From Candidatus Microbacterium colombiense (GTDB lineage Bacteria; Actinomycetota; Actinomycetes; Actinomycetales; Microbacteriaceae): a DNA stretch of 64,000 nt. Both the position numbers and the translations under genes were made by a program. Below are positions 20,967-28,331 of this stretch, in pieces (within the stretch, counting starts at the first letter, position 1; each line of letters begins with the position of its first letter). The DNA lies in contig CP119308.1 in assembly GCA_029203165.1 (NCBI GenBank), forward strand, positions 1,178,001 through 1,242,000, given 5' to 3'. The notes below the pieces were generated by a model that was not told where the DNA came from, made no database searches, and saw nothing but the letters and a program-made list of their open reading frames with translations.

Positions 20967-21577
20967 ACAACACGAACCGCGCGCTGAACCGCGTCCTGTT
21001 GCTGATCATCGGGCTGTTGTTCCTCGGCCTCGGTGCGATCGGCATCGCGATCATGTCGTGGCCGACCGCCGCCGACACCTGGAAGTCCGCCGGCAAGGAT
21101 GCGCAGTCGTGGCTCGATCAGGCCTTCGCCGCGACGCAGATCGCCGGAGGCCAGATCACCTGGATCGCCGTCGGCGGTGTCGCTGCGATCGTGGTGGTCA
21201 TCGTGCTGCTGATCATTGCGCTCACCAGCGTCGCCCGGCGCCGCACGCACACCGTGTTCCGCTCCTCTGGCGCGCAGAATCCTCTCGGCAGGGTCACCGT
21301 CACGGAGTCCTTCGTGTCGGATGCTGTGAAGAACTCCCTCGACACCCGTGACGAGATCCTCTCTACCCAGGTAACGGCGAACGACATCCGCCGCGAGCCG
21401 GTGCTGCATGTCTCGATCACGCCGCGGCAGAACACCGACCCGCGGGTGCTCATCGACCACGTGGACCGTCTGCTCACGAATCTGGCCACGCTGACCGGCC
21501 GCGACACCGAGACCTACATCTCGGTGCACACCGGGTTGCGGGCACGGCTCGCGCACGACCAGCGCCGGCTGTCCTGA
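20963..21577 (+). CDS. Membrane-anchored Asp23-associated protein (AmaP-like)
   Basis: A 204-residue protein with two hydrophobic hairpin helices (about residues 10-32 and 60-83) and a cytosolic C-terminal domain. This layout matches AmaP, the membrane anchor for Asp23 in Staphylococcus aureus, although sequence identity cannot be judged here. The start is GTG 20963, overlapping the previous stop. It is the last of the five coupled genes. The C-terminal domain carries alternating beta-strands (TVTESFVSDAVKNSLD, PVLHVSIT), as in Asp23 proteins. Confidence 0.7.
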   Translation: MNNTNRALNRVLLLIIGLLFLGLGAIGIAIMSWPTAADTWKSAGKDAQSWLDQAFAATQIAGGQITWIAVGGVAAIVVVIVLLIIALTSVARRRTHTVFRSSGAQNPLGRVTVTESFVSDAVKNSLDTRDEILSTQVTANDIRREPVLHVSITPRQNTDPRVLIDHVDRLLTNLATLTGRDTETYISVHTGLRARLAHDQRRLS

Positions 21578-21625
21578 TCGGACACCTGACACGAGATCGG
21601 AAAGCATGATCATCAGCTGGTGCGG

Positions 21626-21721
21626 ATGTGGAACGACCCCAAGGCGAAGAAGCAGCGTGAGAAGACCGTGAAGAAGGCGGCGAAGAGCGCGCAGAAGGCT
21701 CTACGCGATCTTCGCAGCTAG
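21626..21721 (+). CDS. Possible 31-residue Lys/Ala-rich protein
   Basis: A short frame from ATG 21626 (or GTG 21620) encodes MWNDPKAKKQREKTVKKAAK and a short helix-prone rest, ending in TAG at 21721. It lies 48 bp after the AmaP-like gene and fits an amphipathic helix with 10 lysines. No ribosome-binding site of note is seen, so it may not be translated. If real, it could be an accessory part of the Asp23 operon. Confidence 0.35.
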   Translation: MWNDPKAKKQREKTVKKAAKSAQKALRDLRS

Positions 21722-21748
21722 CCCAGGCCCGAAGGTCGGGGCGCGAGT

Positions 21749-23437
21749 TCAGCGGGGCGTCGGGATATTCCCGGTGTCCCGCTTCTCGCTGTCCACCCCG
21801 GCATCGCCTAGGTCGGTGGAGACGGCGGACGCGACTGCGACTCCTCGCTGCTCCGCCTCCAGGCGCTCCGCCTCCTCGCCGCTGATGGCCTCGCCTCGGG
21901 CGACGAGTCCTGCCTGGTCCGACAACGGGATCTGCTTGAGGAACAGCGACAGCACGAAGGCCAGCACGATGAACGGCACGAGGTACCAGAACACTGGTGC
22001 CAGTGCGTCGGCGTAGGCGGTCACGATGCCCTCGCGCACCTCCTCGGGAAGCGAGCTGAGAGTCGAGGGGTCGATCGTCGAGGCGGCCTGAGACGCGGCA
22101 TCCGGCGAGGCTCCGGCACCCGCGAACACGCCGAGCAGATTCTCGGTCAGTCGCGTCGTGAAGATCGTGCCGAACACAGCGGTGCCGAGCGAGGCGCCCA
22201 CCTCGCGGAAGTAGTTGTTCGTGCTGGTCGCGGTGCCGATCTCGTCGGATGGAACCGCGTTCTGCACGACCAGCACCACGACCTGCATGATCAGGCCGAG
22301 TCCCGAACCGAACACGAACAGGAAGACGCAGATCAGCCAGATCGGGGTCGCCGCAGAGAGCGTGGTCATGCAGACCATCGCGATGCCGGTGAGGATCGTG
22401 CCGACGATCGGGTAGATCTTGTACTTCCCGGTCTTCGAGATCGCGATCCCCGAGAAGATCGAGGTGCCGATCAGGCCCACCATCATCGGGATCATCAGCA
22501 GACCGGATGCGGCGGCCGAGGTGCCGGACGACATCTGTAGGAAGGTCGGCACGAACCCGATCGCCGCGAACATGCCGATGCCGAGCACGAGTCCGATGGC
22601 CGTGGCGTTGATGAAGATCGGGTTCCGGAACAGGCTGAGCGGAATGATCGGATCCTGCACACGCGACTCCGTGATGATGAAGGCGGTCGCGGCGACGACA
22701 AGTCCGGCGCCCCATGCCCAGGTGGCGAGCGAATCCCAACCGAACTCCTTGTCGCCACCGAAGTCGGTGAAGAAGATGAGGCAGGTCGTGGCGATCGACA
22801 GGAAGATCACGCCGAAGATGTCGATCGGCTTCTGGGCCTTCTTGCTCGGCAGCTTCAACGCGACCATCGCGATGATGAACGCGGCGATGCCGACCGGGAT
22901 GTTGATGTAGAACGCCCACTGCCATGTCAGATGGTCGACGAAGAAGCCGCCGAGCAGCGGACCGGCGACGGCGGAGAGGCCGAAGACAGCGCCGAGGGGA
23001 CCCATGTACTTGCCGCGCTCGTTGGCCGGGACGATGTCGGCGATGATCGCCTGGGACAGGATCATCAGACCGCCGCCGCCGAGGCCCTGCAGTGCGCGGA
23101 AGACGACGAACATCCAGAAGTCGGTCGCGAACGCGCAACCGACCGATGCCAGGGTGAACAGCGCGATCGCGATCAGGAAGAGGTTCCGGCGACCGAGCAC
23201 ATCGCCGAACTTGCCGTAGATGGGCATCACGATCGTGGTGGCGAGCAGGTAGGCGGTGGTGATCCACACCTGGTGGTCGACCCCGCCGAGCTGACCGACG
23301 ATGGTCGGCATCGCGGTCGACACGATGGTCTGGTCGAGACTCGAGAGCAGCATGCCGGCGATCAGGGCGCTGAAGATGATCCAGATGCGGCGCTTGGTGA
23401 GCAGGAAGGGAGCATCCTTCGTGGCTGTGGCGGACAT
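21749..23437 (-). CDS. DHA2-family multidrug MFS transporter
   Basis: A 562-residue membrane exporter of the EmrB/QacA type, with fourteen expected helices. The N-terminal half shows the family's motifs: LDQTIVSTAMPTI in helix 1, and GKFGDVLGRR (motif A loop) after helix 2. It should pump out hydrophobic or cationic compounds by proton antiport. The last 60 residues are a polar cytosolic tail. It is in an operon with the TetR gene upstream, whose stop codon directly abuts this gene's ATG at 23437. Expression is probably induced by the compound that releases that repressor. Confidence 0.92.
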   Translation of the reverse strand: MSATATKDAPFLLTKRRIWIIFSALIAGMLLSSLDQTIVSTAMPTIVGQLGGVDHQVWITTAYLLATTIVMPIYGKFGDVLGRRNLFLIAIALFTLASVGCAFATDFWMFVVFRALQGLGGGGLMILSQAIIADIVPANERGKYMGPLGAVFGLSAVAGPLLGGFFVDHLTWQWAFYINIPVGIAAFIIAMVALKLPSKKAQKPIDIFGVIFLSIATTCLIFFTDFGGDKEFGWDSLATWAWGAGLVVAATAFIITESRVQDPIIPLSLFRNPIFINATAIGLVLGIGMFAAIGFVPTFLQMSSGTSAAASGLLMIPMMVGLIGTSIFSGIAISKTGKYKIYPIVGTILTGIAMVCMTTLSAATPIWLICVFLFVFGSGLGLIMQVVVLVVQNAVPSDEIGTATSTNNYFREVGASLGTAVFGTIFTTRLTENLLGVFAGAGASPDAASQAASTIDPSTLSSLPEEVREGIVTAYADALAPVFWYLVPFIVLAFVLSLFLKQIPLSDQAGLVARGEAISGEEAERLEAEQRGVAVASAVSTDLGDAGVDSEKRDTGNIPTPR

Positions 23438-24049
23438 TCAGTGGTCTTTCTGTGACGGTGCGTAGGCGGAGCGGGCGACCTCGAGTCGCCGGGCGAGGAG
23501 GTTCCCGAAGGGCTCGGAGGACTGGTGGTGCAGGAGCTGGTCCATACAGAGACGGACAAGGGCGCCGACGGTGTGCACGACGACCTCGGCCCGCAGCGGC
23601 ACATCGGGGGTGGCGCCTTCCCGATCGACGATCAAGGCCATGTCGCGCCGCTCATTCTTGGCGATCTGGTCGAAGACGGCCTTGAGGAGGCGTGGTTCCT
23701 GCTCGATCACCGCGAAGAGGGCGGGGGCGTCGTCCAGTGGATTGAAGAGGTCGAACCGACCGATCGTGAGTTCGATGAAATCGTCGAGCAGGTCTCCGCC
23801 CTGCGCGCAGAACGCCGCTTCGAGCTGCTCCTGACGAGAGTCGATCACGGCGAACCCGAAGACCGCGTTCTCCTTGCTCTCGAAGTAGTTGAAGAAGGTG
23901 CGGCGGGATACACCGACCTCGGCGCACAACTCCTCGATCGTGAACCCGGCGAAGCCGTTCTCCGAAGTCATCCGGCGCGCGATGTCGGTGAGGGATCGGG
24001 ACGTCTCTCGCTTGCGCTGCTCACGCAAGGAATCTGCACTGTCGCTCAT
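23438..24049 (-). CDS. TetR-family repressor of the downstream exporter
   Basis: A 203-residue regulator. The N-terminal helix-turn-helix (about residues 15-60) ends with VGVSRRTFFNYFESKENAVFG, a typical TetR recognition segment. The C-terminal part is an all-helical ligand domain. The start ATG 24049 is preceded by no ribosome-binding site but by the perfect palindrome GAGTGCA-ATTA-TGCACTC (24051-24068). A CATAAT-like -10 box is embedded in it, so the transcript may begin at or near the ATG (leaderless). A TTG at 24058 is possible but weaker. Confidence 0.9.
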   Translation of the reverse strand: MSDSADSLREQRKRETSRSLTDIARRMTSENGFAGFTIEELCAEVGVSRRTFFNYFESKENAVFGFAVIDSRQEQLEAAFCAQGGDLLDDFIELTIGRFDLFNPLDDAPALFAVIEQEPRLLKAVFDQIAKNERRDMALIVDREGATPDVPLRAEVVVHTVGALVRLCMDQLLHHQSSEPFGNLLARRLEVARSAYAPSQKDH

Positions 24050-24050
24050 G

Positions 24051-24086
24051 GAGTGCAATTATGCACTCTCAACCTCTGAGTGCACT
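24051..24086. promoter_or_regulatory. TetR operator pair
   Basis: The palindrome GAGTGCA-N4-TGCACTC (24051-24068) and a second perfect 8-bp one, AGTGCACT (24079-24086), lie directly upstream of the TetR start. They are likely autoregulatory sites. Confidence 0.6.
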
Positions 24087-24138
24087 GTGAGTCGATCGTC
24101 CCGAATCTGACAGGCATCGAGAAAAAGTCGAACTGATT

Positions 24139-24168
24139 TGTGACGTTCTCGCATCCGCATCCGTCTTA
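24139..24168 (+). promoter_or_regulatory. ECF-type promoter of the second Asp23 operon
   Basis: TGTGACG (24139-24145), 16 bp, then CGTCTTA (24162-24168). It has the same -35, spacer length and -10 core as the promoter at 19171, although the spacers differ. Confidence 0.65.
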
Positions 24169-24233
24169 GTGGTGTCGATGAAGAACACACCGCACTCCGA
24201 GTCGGGGGCGGGACATGGATCAAGGAGCTCAGG

Positions 24234-24665
24234 ATGGCCACCACGGCGAACAGTACTCAGGTAGCGGCAGCGGCGCCCGCACAGGTTCCCGCGACGGGGA
24301 AGACGACGATCGAAGACGGCGTCGTCGCCAAGATCGCCGGCATCGCTGCTCGCGAGGTCGCCGGCGTGTACGCGCTCGGCGGAGGAGCGGCCCGCGTGGT
24401 GGGCGCCATCCGAGACGCGCTGAACACCACGGATCTCTCGCAGGGCATCACCGTCGAGGTCGGCGAGACTCAGGTTGCCGTCGATGTGACGATCGTGGCC
24501 GAGTACCCCGTGTCGCTGCAGAAGGTCGCCGACGATGTGCGAGCGGCCATCCACCGCGTGATGGTGGAGCTCGTCGGGATGGATGTCGTCGAGATCAACG
24601 TGACCATCAACGACGTCCACATCCCGGCGGACGACGCAGACGCCGCGCCGGCCACACGCGTCTGA
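24234..24665 (+). CDS. Asp23/Gls24 family envelope stress response protein (paralogue)
   Basis: A 143-residue Asp23 protein, close paralogue of the one at 19275 in its core (DGVVAKIAGIAAREVAGVYA, VEVGETQVAVDVT, DVVEINVTINDVHIP) but with a shorter N-terminal tail. It probably forms membrane-associated assemblies that protect the envelope. AAGGAG precedes ATG 24234. The gene lies 66 bp after the second ECF-type promoter and heads the run CsbD, GlsB, sigma factor, two Asp23-like genes. Confidence 0.92.
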   Translation: MATTANSTQVAAAAPAQVPATGKTTIEDGVVAKIAGIAAREVAGVYALGGGAARVVGAIRDALNTTDLSQGITVEVGETQVAVDVTIVAEYPVSLQKVADDVRAAIHRVMVELVGMDVVEINVTINDVHIPADDADAAPATRV

Positions 24666-24758
24666 CCCGCGGGCGCCGACAACAGTCTTCCCGCGGCACG
24701 ACCGCGGGGAAGTATTCGGGCCCGAGATCCGGGTCTCGAACGGAGGAAGGAAGAAACC

Positions 24759-24932
24759 ATGAGCGCTGAAGACAAGATCAAGGCCGCTGCAGAGAAGATC
24801 TCCGGAAAGGCCAAGGAGGTCGTCGGCAACGTCACCAACGACGACAAGCTCGTCGCCGAGGGCAAGGCCGAGCAGGCCAAGGGCAACGTCCGTGATGCTG
24901 CCGAGAACGTGAAGGACGCGTTCAAGAAGTAG
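24759..24932 (+). CDS. CsbD-family stress protein
   Basis: A 57-residue Lys/Ala-rich protein (start ATG 24759 after GGAGGAAGGAAG). It shows the CsbD pattern of a repeated short helix, AAEKISGKAKEVVGN and a matching second copy, EQAKGNVRDAAENVK. CsbD-like proteins accumulate in general and envelope stress; their biochemical role is unknown. It lies 93 bp after Asp23 and 60 bp before the GlsB-type gene, on the same strand. Confidence 0.85.
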   Translation: MSAEDKIKAAAEKISGKAKEVVGNVTNDDKLVAEGKAEQAKGNVRDAAENVKDAFKK

Positions 24933-24992
24933 CGGACCTCTGGGGAGGGGAACTGTGCACCCCTCCCCATCCACCCTCGAAAGGACACAGCC

Positions 24993-25259
24993 ATGGGCTT
25001 CTTCGCCTTCCTCATTCTCGGACTCCTCGCCGGCGCGATCGCGAAACTGATCCTCCCCGGCAAACAGCGTGGCGGCTGGTTCGTCACCCTTCTCCTCGGC
25101 GTTGTGGGAGCGATGCTCGGAGGCTGGCTCGGCGGACTTCTGTTCAACGTCGGCCTCGACTCCTTCTTCTCCCTGACCACCTGGGTCCTGGCCATCGGCG
25201 GCTCACTCGTGGTACTGCTCGTCTACGGTGTGATCACCGGCCGTCGCTCTCGAGCGTGA
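24993..25259 (+). CDS. GlsB/YeaQ/YmgE family stress-response membrane protein
   Basis: An 88-residue protein with three hydrophobic helices (about residues 1-17, 28-50 and 58-80) joined by short Gly-rich turns. The GAIAKLILPGKQRGG segment is typical of the transglycosylase-associated/GlsB family. These small membrane proteins occur beside Gls24/Asp23 genes and respond to stress. The start ATG 24993 has GAAAGGA just before it. It is followed by a long palindrome and then the sigma gene. Confidence 0.88.
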   Translation: MGFFAFLILGLLAGAIAKLILPGKQRGGWFVTLLLGVVGAMLGGWLGGLLFNVGLDSFFSLTTWVLAIGGSLVVLLVYGVITGRRSRA

Positions 25260-25287
25260 GAAAGCGCACGCAATGGAGCGGCATCCA

Positions 25288-25323
25288 GGTGATTTCGGGT
25301 CGAGGACTCGATCCGAAATCACC
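25288..25323. repeat. 36-bp near-perfect palindrome before the sigma factor gene
   Basis: GGTGATTTCGG (25288-25298) pairs with 25313-25323, and the loop contains TCGAG-GA-CTCGA. It may be a transcript terminator for glsB, a folding RNA or a dispersed palindromic repeat. It lacks a T-run. Confidence 0.6.
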
Positions 25324-25367
25324 GCCGCTCCGAATCTCCTCAGGGATCAGAACGAGGGAGTGAGTAG

Positions 25368-25934
25368 ATGGTTGGGGAACGCTTTCACAGCGCGTTGGAG
25401 GAGGCGAACGACGGAATCATCGCCGGCCGCGCCATCGACGGTGACGTCGCCGCCTTCGCCGTACTCGTCCGTCGGTACACGCCGATGATGCGCGCCTACA
25501 CGCAGCGGATGCTGAATGCCTCGGCTGACGTCGACGACATCGTGCAGGAGGCCTTCGTGACCGCCTGGCAACGATTCTCCGAGCTCGAGGATCCGTCGAA
25601 GGTCAAAAGCTGGCTGATGCGGATCGTGAGTCGGAAGGCCGTGGATCGCATCCGGAGCCTGCGTCCGATCGTCGATGTCGACGACGTCGATCAGGAGGCT
25701 CCATCGCACGCCTCGCCTCCGCGCGTGGCAGAAGCCCGAGCAGGTGTCGCCGAACTCGGCGCCGCGCTCCGCGAGCTGCCCGATGCGCAGCGGGAGTGCT
25801 GGGTGCTGCGTGAGATCGGCGGCTACTCCTACGACGAGATCTCGGACGAGCTCGGCATCTCCGCGAGTACCGCGCGCGGCCTCCTGGCCCGTGCGCGGAA
25901 ATACATGATCGTACGGATGGAGGAGTGGCGATGA
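25368..25934 (+). CDS. ECF-type RNA polymerase sigma factor
   Basis: A 188-residue sigma-70 family factor of the short, extracytoplasmic-function type, with regions 2 and 4 only. The region 2 core (SADVDDIVQEAFVTAWQRF) sits near residues 51-70. The region 4 helix-turn-helix (YSYDEISDELGISASTARGL) is near residues 153-172. It probably reads the TGTGACG...CGTC promoters ahead of the Asp23 operons, which is inference. The start ATG 25368 has GGGAG upstream. The stop overlaps the ATG of the next gene by 4 bp (ATGA), the classic sigma/anti-sigma arrangement. Confidence 0.9.
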   Translation: MVGERFHSALEEANDGIIAGRAIDGDVAAFAVLVRRYTPMMRAYTQRMLNASADVDDIVQEAFVTAWQRFSELEDPSKVKSWLMRIVSRKAVDRIRSLRPIVDVDDVDQEAPSHASPPRVAEARAGVAELGAALRELPDAQRECWVLREIGGYSYDEISDELGISASTARGLLARARKYMIVRMEEWR

Positions 25935-26554
25935 CCGACGACCACGACAACCCTGAGCTGCGTCGACTCGGCCTGGAGCCGACCGACCTCGACGGCCACA
26001 CCCTCGAAGAGCTGTCCGACTATCTGGACGCGGCACGACAGCCGGCCGATCCGTCGATCGACGAGTCCCCTGGATGCCAGTTGGCGCTGGACGCTCTCGA
26101 GAGACTGCAGGGGCTCGGCGGGCAGCTGATCGACGCCGATGCTGCGGAGTCTCCGGATGTCGACGCGAGCTGGGTCGACCGCATCCTCAGCGGCATCGCC
26201 CTGGACGCGCGCGCGGGACGCCGGATTCCCTTCGACGTGCCGGATCCTTCGGTCGACCTCGGAATCACCGAGGGGGCCGTGCGTGGGCTGATCCGCTCGG
26301 CGGAGAATGCGGTTCCCGGCGTGCTCGTCGGTCGCTGCCGCCTGGAGGGCGACGTGACGCAGCCCGGTGCGCCGATCCGCATCGACATCGAGGCCAGCGC
26401 GCGATTCGGCGAGTCGATTCCTCGCATGGTGGATCGACTGCGGTCTGAGACCGAGCAACGGTTGCGCACGCACACCGAGCTCAACATCGTTGCCATCGAC
26501 GTGACGATCCGAGACGTCTATGACGTGTCCGCGTGGGCGGAGAGGAGCCGATGA
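25931..26554 (+). CDS. Asp23-domain protein with anti-sigma-like N-terminus
   Basis: A 207-residue soluble protein. The C-terminal half (about residues 100-200) ends in ELNIVAIDVTIRDVYD, the strand pattern of Asp23 proteins. Residues 20-95 are acidic and helical: THLEEL-type LEELSDYLDA, then PSIDESPGCQLALDALERLQ. The pattern resembles the helical sigma-binding domain of anti-sigma factors, though only one cysteine is seen and a zinc motif is absent. The gene overlaps the sigma gene by 4 bp. I infer that it restrains the sigma factor and senses envelope state through its Asp23 part. Confidence 0.72.
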   Translation: MTDDHDNPELRRLGLEPTDLDGHTLEELSDYLDAARQPADPSIDESPGCQLALDALERLQGLGGQLIDADAAESPDVDASWVDRILSGIALDARAGRRIPFDVPDPSVDLGITEGAVRGLIRSAENAVPGVLVGRCRLEGDVTQPGAPIRIDIEASARFGESIPRMVDRLRSETEQRLRTHTELNIVAIDVTIRDVYDVSAWAERSR

Positions 26555-26895
26555 TGGCCGAACAGGCGGGACTCGCCACCGAGATCGACGCGGCCGTGCG
26601 GGCGACGCCGGGCGTGAGCAGCATCTACCGCTCCGGATCGTTGATCTCGAATCTGGTGGGAGCAGGGGCGGCAGCGCTCGGCGTCACCGGCCAGGATGAA
26701 CCGCTCGTCTCCGTGGTCGACGGGGATGACGGCCTGCGGATCGAGGCATCCGTCGGCGTGGACTTCGCCGCCAGTGCTCTGGACACTCTCACGGCGGCCC
26801 GCGCCGCGATCGCGGCGGTACTCGCCGATCGCGGACTGCGTGCCGCCGGAATCACACTCACCATCGTCTACGTGCATTCGCGCGAGGCGTCTTGA
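26551..26895 (+). CDS. Asp23-like small protein
   Basis: A 114-residue protein, third in the sigma cluster, starting at ATG 26551 and overlapping the previous stop, with GAGAGGAG upstream. The middle and end (GLRIEASVGVDFAASALDTL and ITLTIVYVHSREA) follow the strand-helix-strand pattern of Asp23 relatives, though much shorter than the typical domain. Its partner is probably the protein before it. A bidirectional terminator follows it. Confidence 0.68.
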   Translation: MMAEQAGLATEIDAAVRATPGVSSIYRSGSLISNLVGAGAAALGVTGQDEPLVSVVDGDDGLRIEASVGVDFAASALDTLTAARAAIAAVLADRGLRAAGITLTIVYVHSREAS

Positions 26896-26918
26896 GCTAC
26901 GGCCGGCCCCGGTCGTAG

Positions 26919-26957
26919 GAGAAGCGCCGCTCCCCCCCTCCGTGAGCGGCGCTTCTC
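26919..26957. terminator. Bidirectional hairpin terminator
   Basis: A perfect 14-bp stem (GAGAAGCGCCGCTC, 26919-26932, with 26944-26957) lies between the Asp23-like gene and the convergent oxidoreductase. Confidence 0.8.
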
Positions 26958-26975
26958 GACATCTGCGCGTGCCGA

Positions 26976-27830
26976 TCAGGCGATTGCGCGCAGTCCCTCG
27001 ACCAGGGGAGTGGTCGGGCGTCCGATCAGACGTGCGAGCGTGCCGTCGGTGTCTCCGAGGGCGCCACCGCGGATGCCGGCATCCAGCGCGACGACGAACC
27101 CGACGGTCCCCGCATCGAGTCCCGCGGCGGTGAGTGCTGCGGTCTGCTCTTCGGCGGTGAGCGGGTGGTACTCGACCGGGCGACCGGTGACCTCCGCGAT
27201 GGCCGACGCCAGGTCGCTGTAGTTCCAGGCGACATCACCGCCGAGTTCGTAGGCCTGGCCGAGGTGGCCGTCCTCGAGCAGCACGACCGCGACGGCCTCG
27301 GCGAAGTCCTTGCGGCTGGCCGATGCGACACGTCCGTCTCCGACACCCGCCGCGAGCACGCCCGTCTCCGCAGCGCGGGCGAGGTCGGCGGCGTAGTTCT
27401 CGGTGTACCAGTTGTTGCGCAGGATCACGGCGGGGAGTCCTGCAGCTGCGATGAGCTCCTCCGTCGCCTTGTGCTCCGGAGCGAGCACGAGGTCGCTCGT
27501 CGGTGCCTTCGGTGCGCTGGTGTAGACGAACTTCGTGATGCCGGCGGCCTTGGCGGCGTTGATGACCGCCTCGTGCTGTGCGACGCGGCGGCCGACCTCG
27601 GAGCCCGAGACGAGCGCGACGGCGTCGACGCCATCGAGAGCGGCGGTGATGGTCGCAGGCTGGTCGTAGTCGACGACGGCGACGCGCACGCCGAGGGCGC
27701 TGAGGTCTGCGGCCTTCGCGACGTCGCGGACTCCCGCGACGATCGACTGCGGAGCCGCGCCGCGCTCGAGCAGGCTGGCGATGATGAGGCGGCCGAGGTT
27801 GCCCGTGGCGCCGGTGACGAGGATGGTCAT
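26976..27830 (-). CDS. NAD(P)H-binding SDR/NmrA-like oxidoreductase
   Basis: A 284-residue Rossmann-fold protein of the NmrA/QorB type. The nucleotide-binding motif GATGNLGRLI (residues 7-16) is at the N-terminus. The later YTSAPKAPTSD and RNNWYTENY segments resemble NAD(P)H:quinone oxidoreductase 2 (YtfG), which reduces quinones. The start ATG 27830 has AAAGGA upstream. It is divergent from a HxlR regulator, the common pairing for a quinone or electrophile response, so the regulator probably controls it. Confidence 0.85.
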   Translation of the reverse strand: MTILVTGATGNLGRLIIASLLERGAAPQSIVAGVRDVAKAADLSALGVRVAVVDYDQPATITAALDGVDAVALVSGSEVGRRVAQHEAVINAAKAAGITKFVYTSAPKAPTSDLVLAPEHKATEELIAAAGLPAVILRNNWYTENYAADLARAAETGVLAAGVGDGRVASASRKDFAEAVAVVLLEDGHLGQAYELGGDVAWNYSDLASAIAEVTGRPVEYHPLTAEEQTAALTAAGLDAGTVGFVVALDAGIRGGALGDTDGTLARLIGRPTTPLVEGLRAIA

Positions 27831-27894
27831 GGGAGTCCTTTCGTAAGTGACATCTCCCACAACCCGCGTCGCTCGGCAAACCTTCCGATCCGAG

Positions 27895-27919
27895 GGTACC
27901 CACTTTGAAGTAAGGTACC
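27895..27919. promoter_or_regulatory. Probable HxlR operator
   Basis: Two GGTACC palindromes (27895-27900 and 27914-27919) flank ACTTTGAAGT, itself a palindrome with a central TG (27902-27911). All lie directly before the HxlR start and between the divergent pair. Confidence 0.5.
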
Positions 27920-27922
27920 TAC

Positions 27923-28291
27923 ATGACAGTGAGTTTTGCGCAGATAAAGGAAACCGCGCCGATGCTCTTCGAACAGGGCTGCGGCACTCGGGTGATCCTC
28001 GACCACATCATGAGCAAGTGGGGCGTGCTCGTGCTGTCCTCGCTGTCCGACGGCACCCGCCGTTGGGGCGCTCTGCGCCGAGAGGTCGACGGCATCAGCG
28101 AGAAGATGCTGGCCTCCACGCTGCGCACACTGACCGACGACGGACTGGTGCATCGGGAGTCCTTCCCGAGCGTGCCCCCGCACGTGGAGTACAGCCTGAC
28201 TCCGCTCGGTCGAGACCTGATGGAGCGGATGCTCCCGCTCGTCGAGTGGGTCGCCGACAATGCCGACGGGATGCTCCGCCGCACGCCCTGA
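27923..28291 (+). CDS. HxlR-family transcriptional regulator
   Basis: A 122-residue winged helix-turn-helix protein of the HxlR/YodB type. A cysteine is present near the start (GCGTRVIL, residue 20), which in YodB-like members senses diamides or quinones. The recognition segment is GALRREVDGISEKMLASTLR and the wing is SLTPLGRDL. It probably represses the divergent oxidoreductase gene and itself; whether Cys20 acts as the sensor is inferred. The start ATG 27923 has a short AAGG upstream. Confidence 0.9.
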   Translation: MTVSFAQIKETAPMLFEQGCGTRVILDHIMSKWGVLVLSSLSDGTRRWGALRREVDGISEKMLASTLRTLTDDGLVHRESFPSVPPHVEYSLTPLGRDLMERMLPLVEWVADNADGMLRRTP

Positions 28292-28331
28292 CCCCTTGAC
28301 CGCGCCTCGCTCGCGGCCCTATGTTCACACC

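Noticed and set aside
21474..23267. 597-codon frame overlapping the DHA2 exporter on the same strand
   Set aside because: The exporter in the other frame has MFS motifs; this frame is a shadow with repeated Arg/His.
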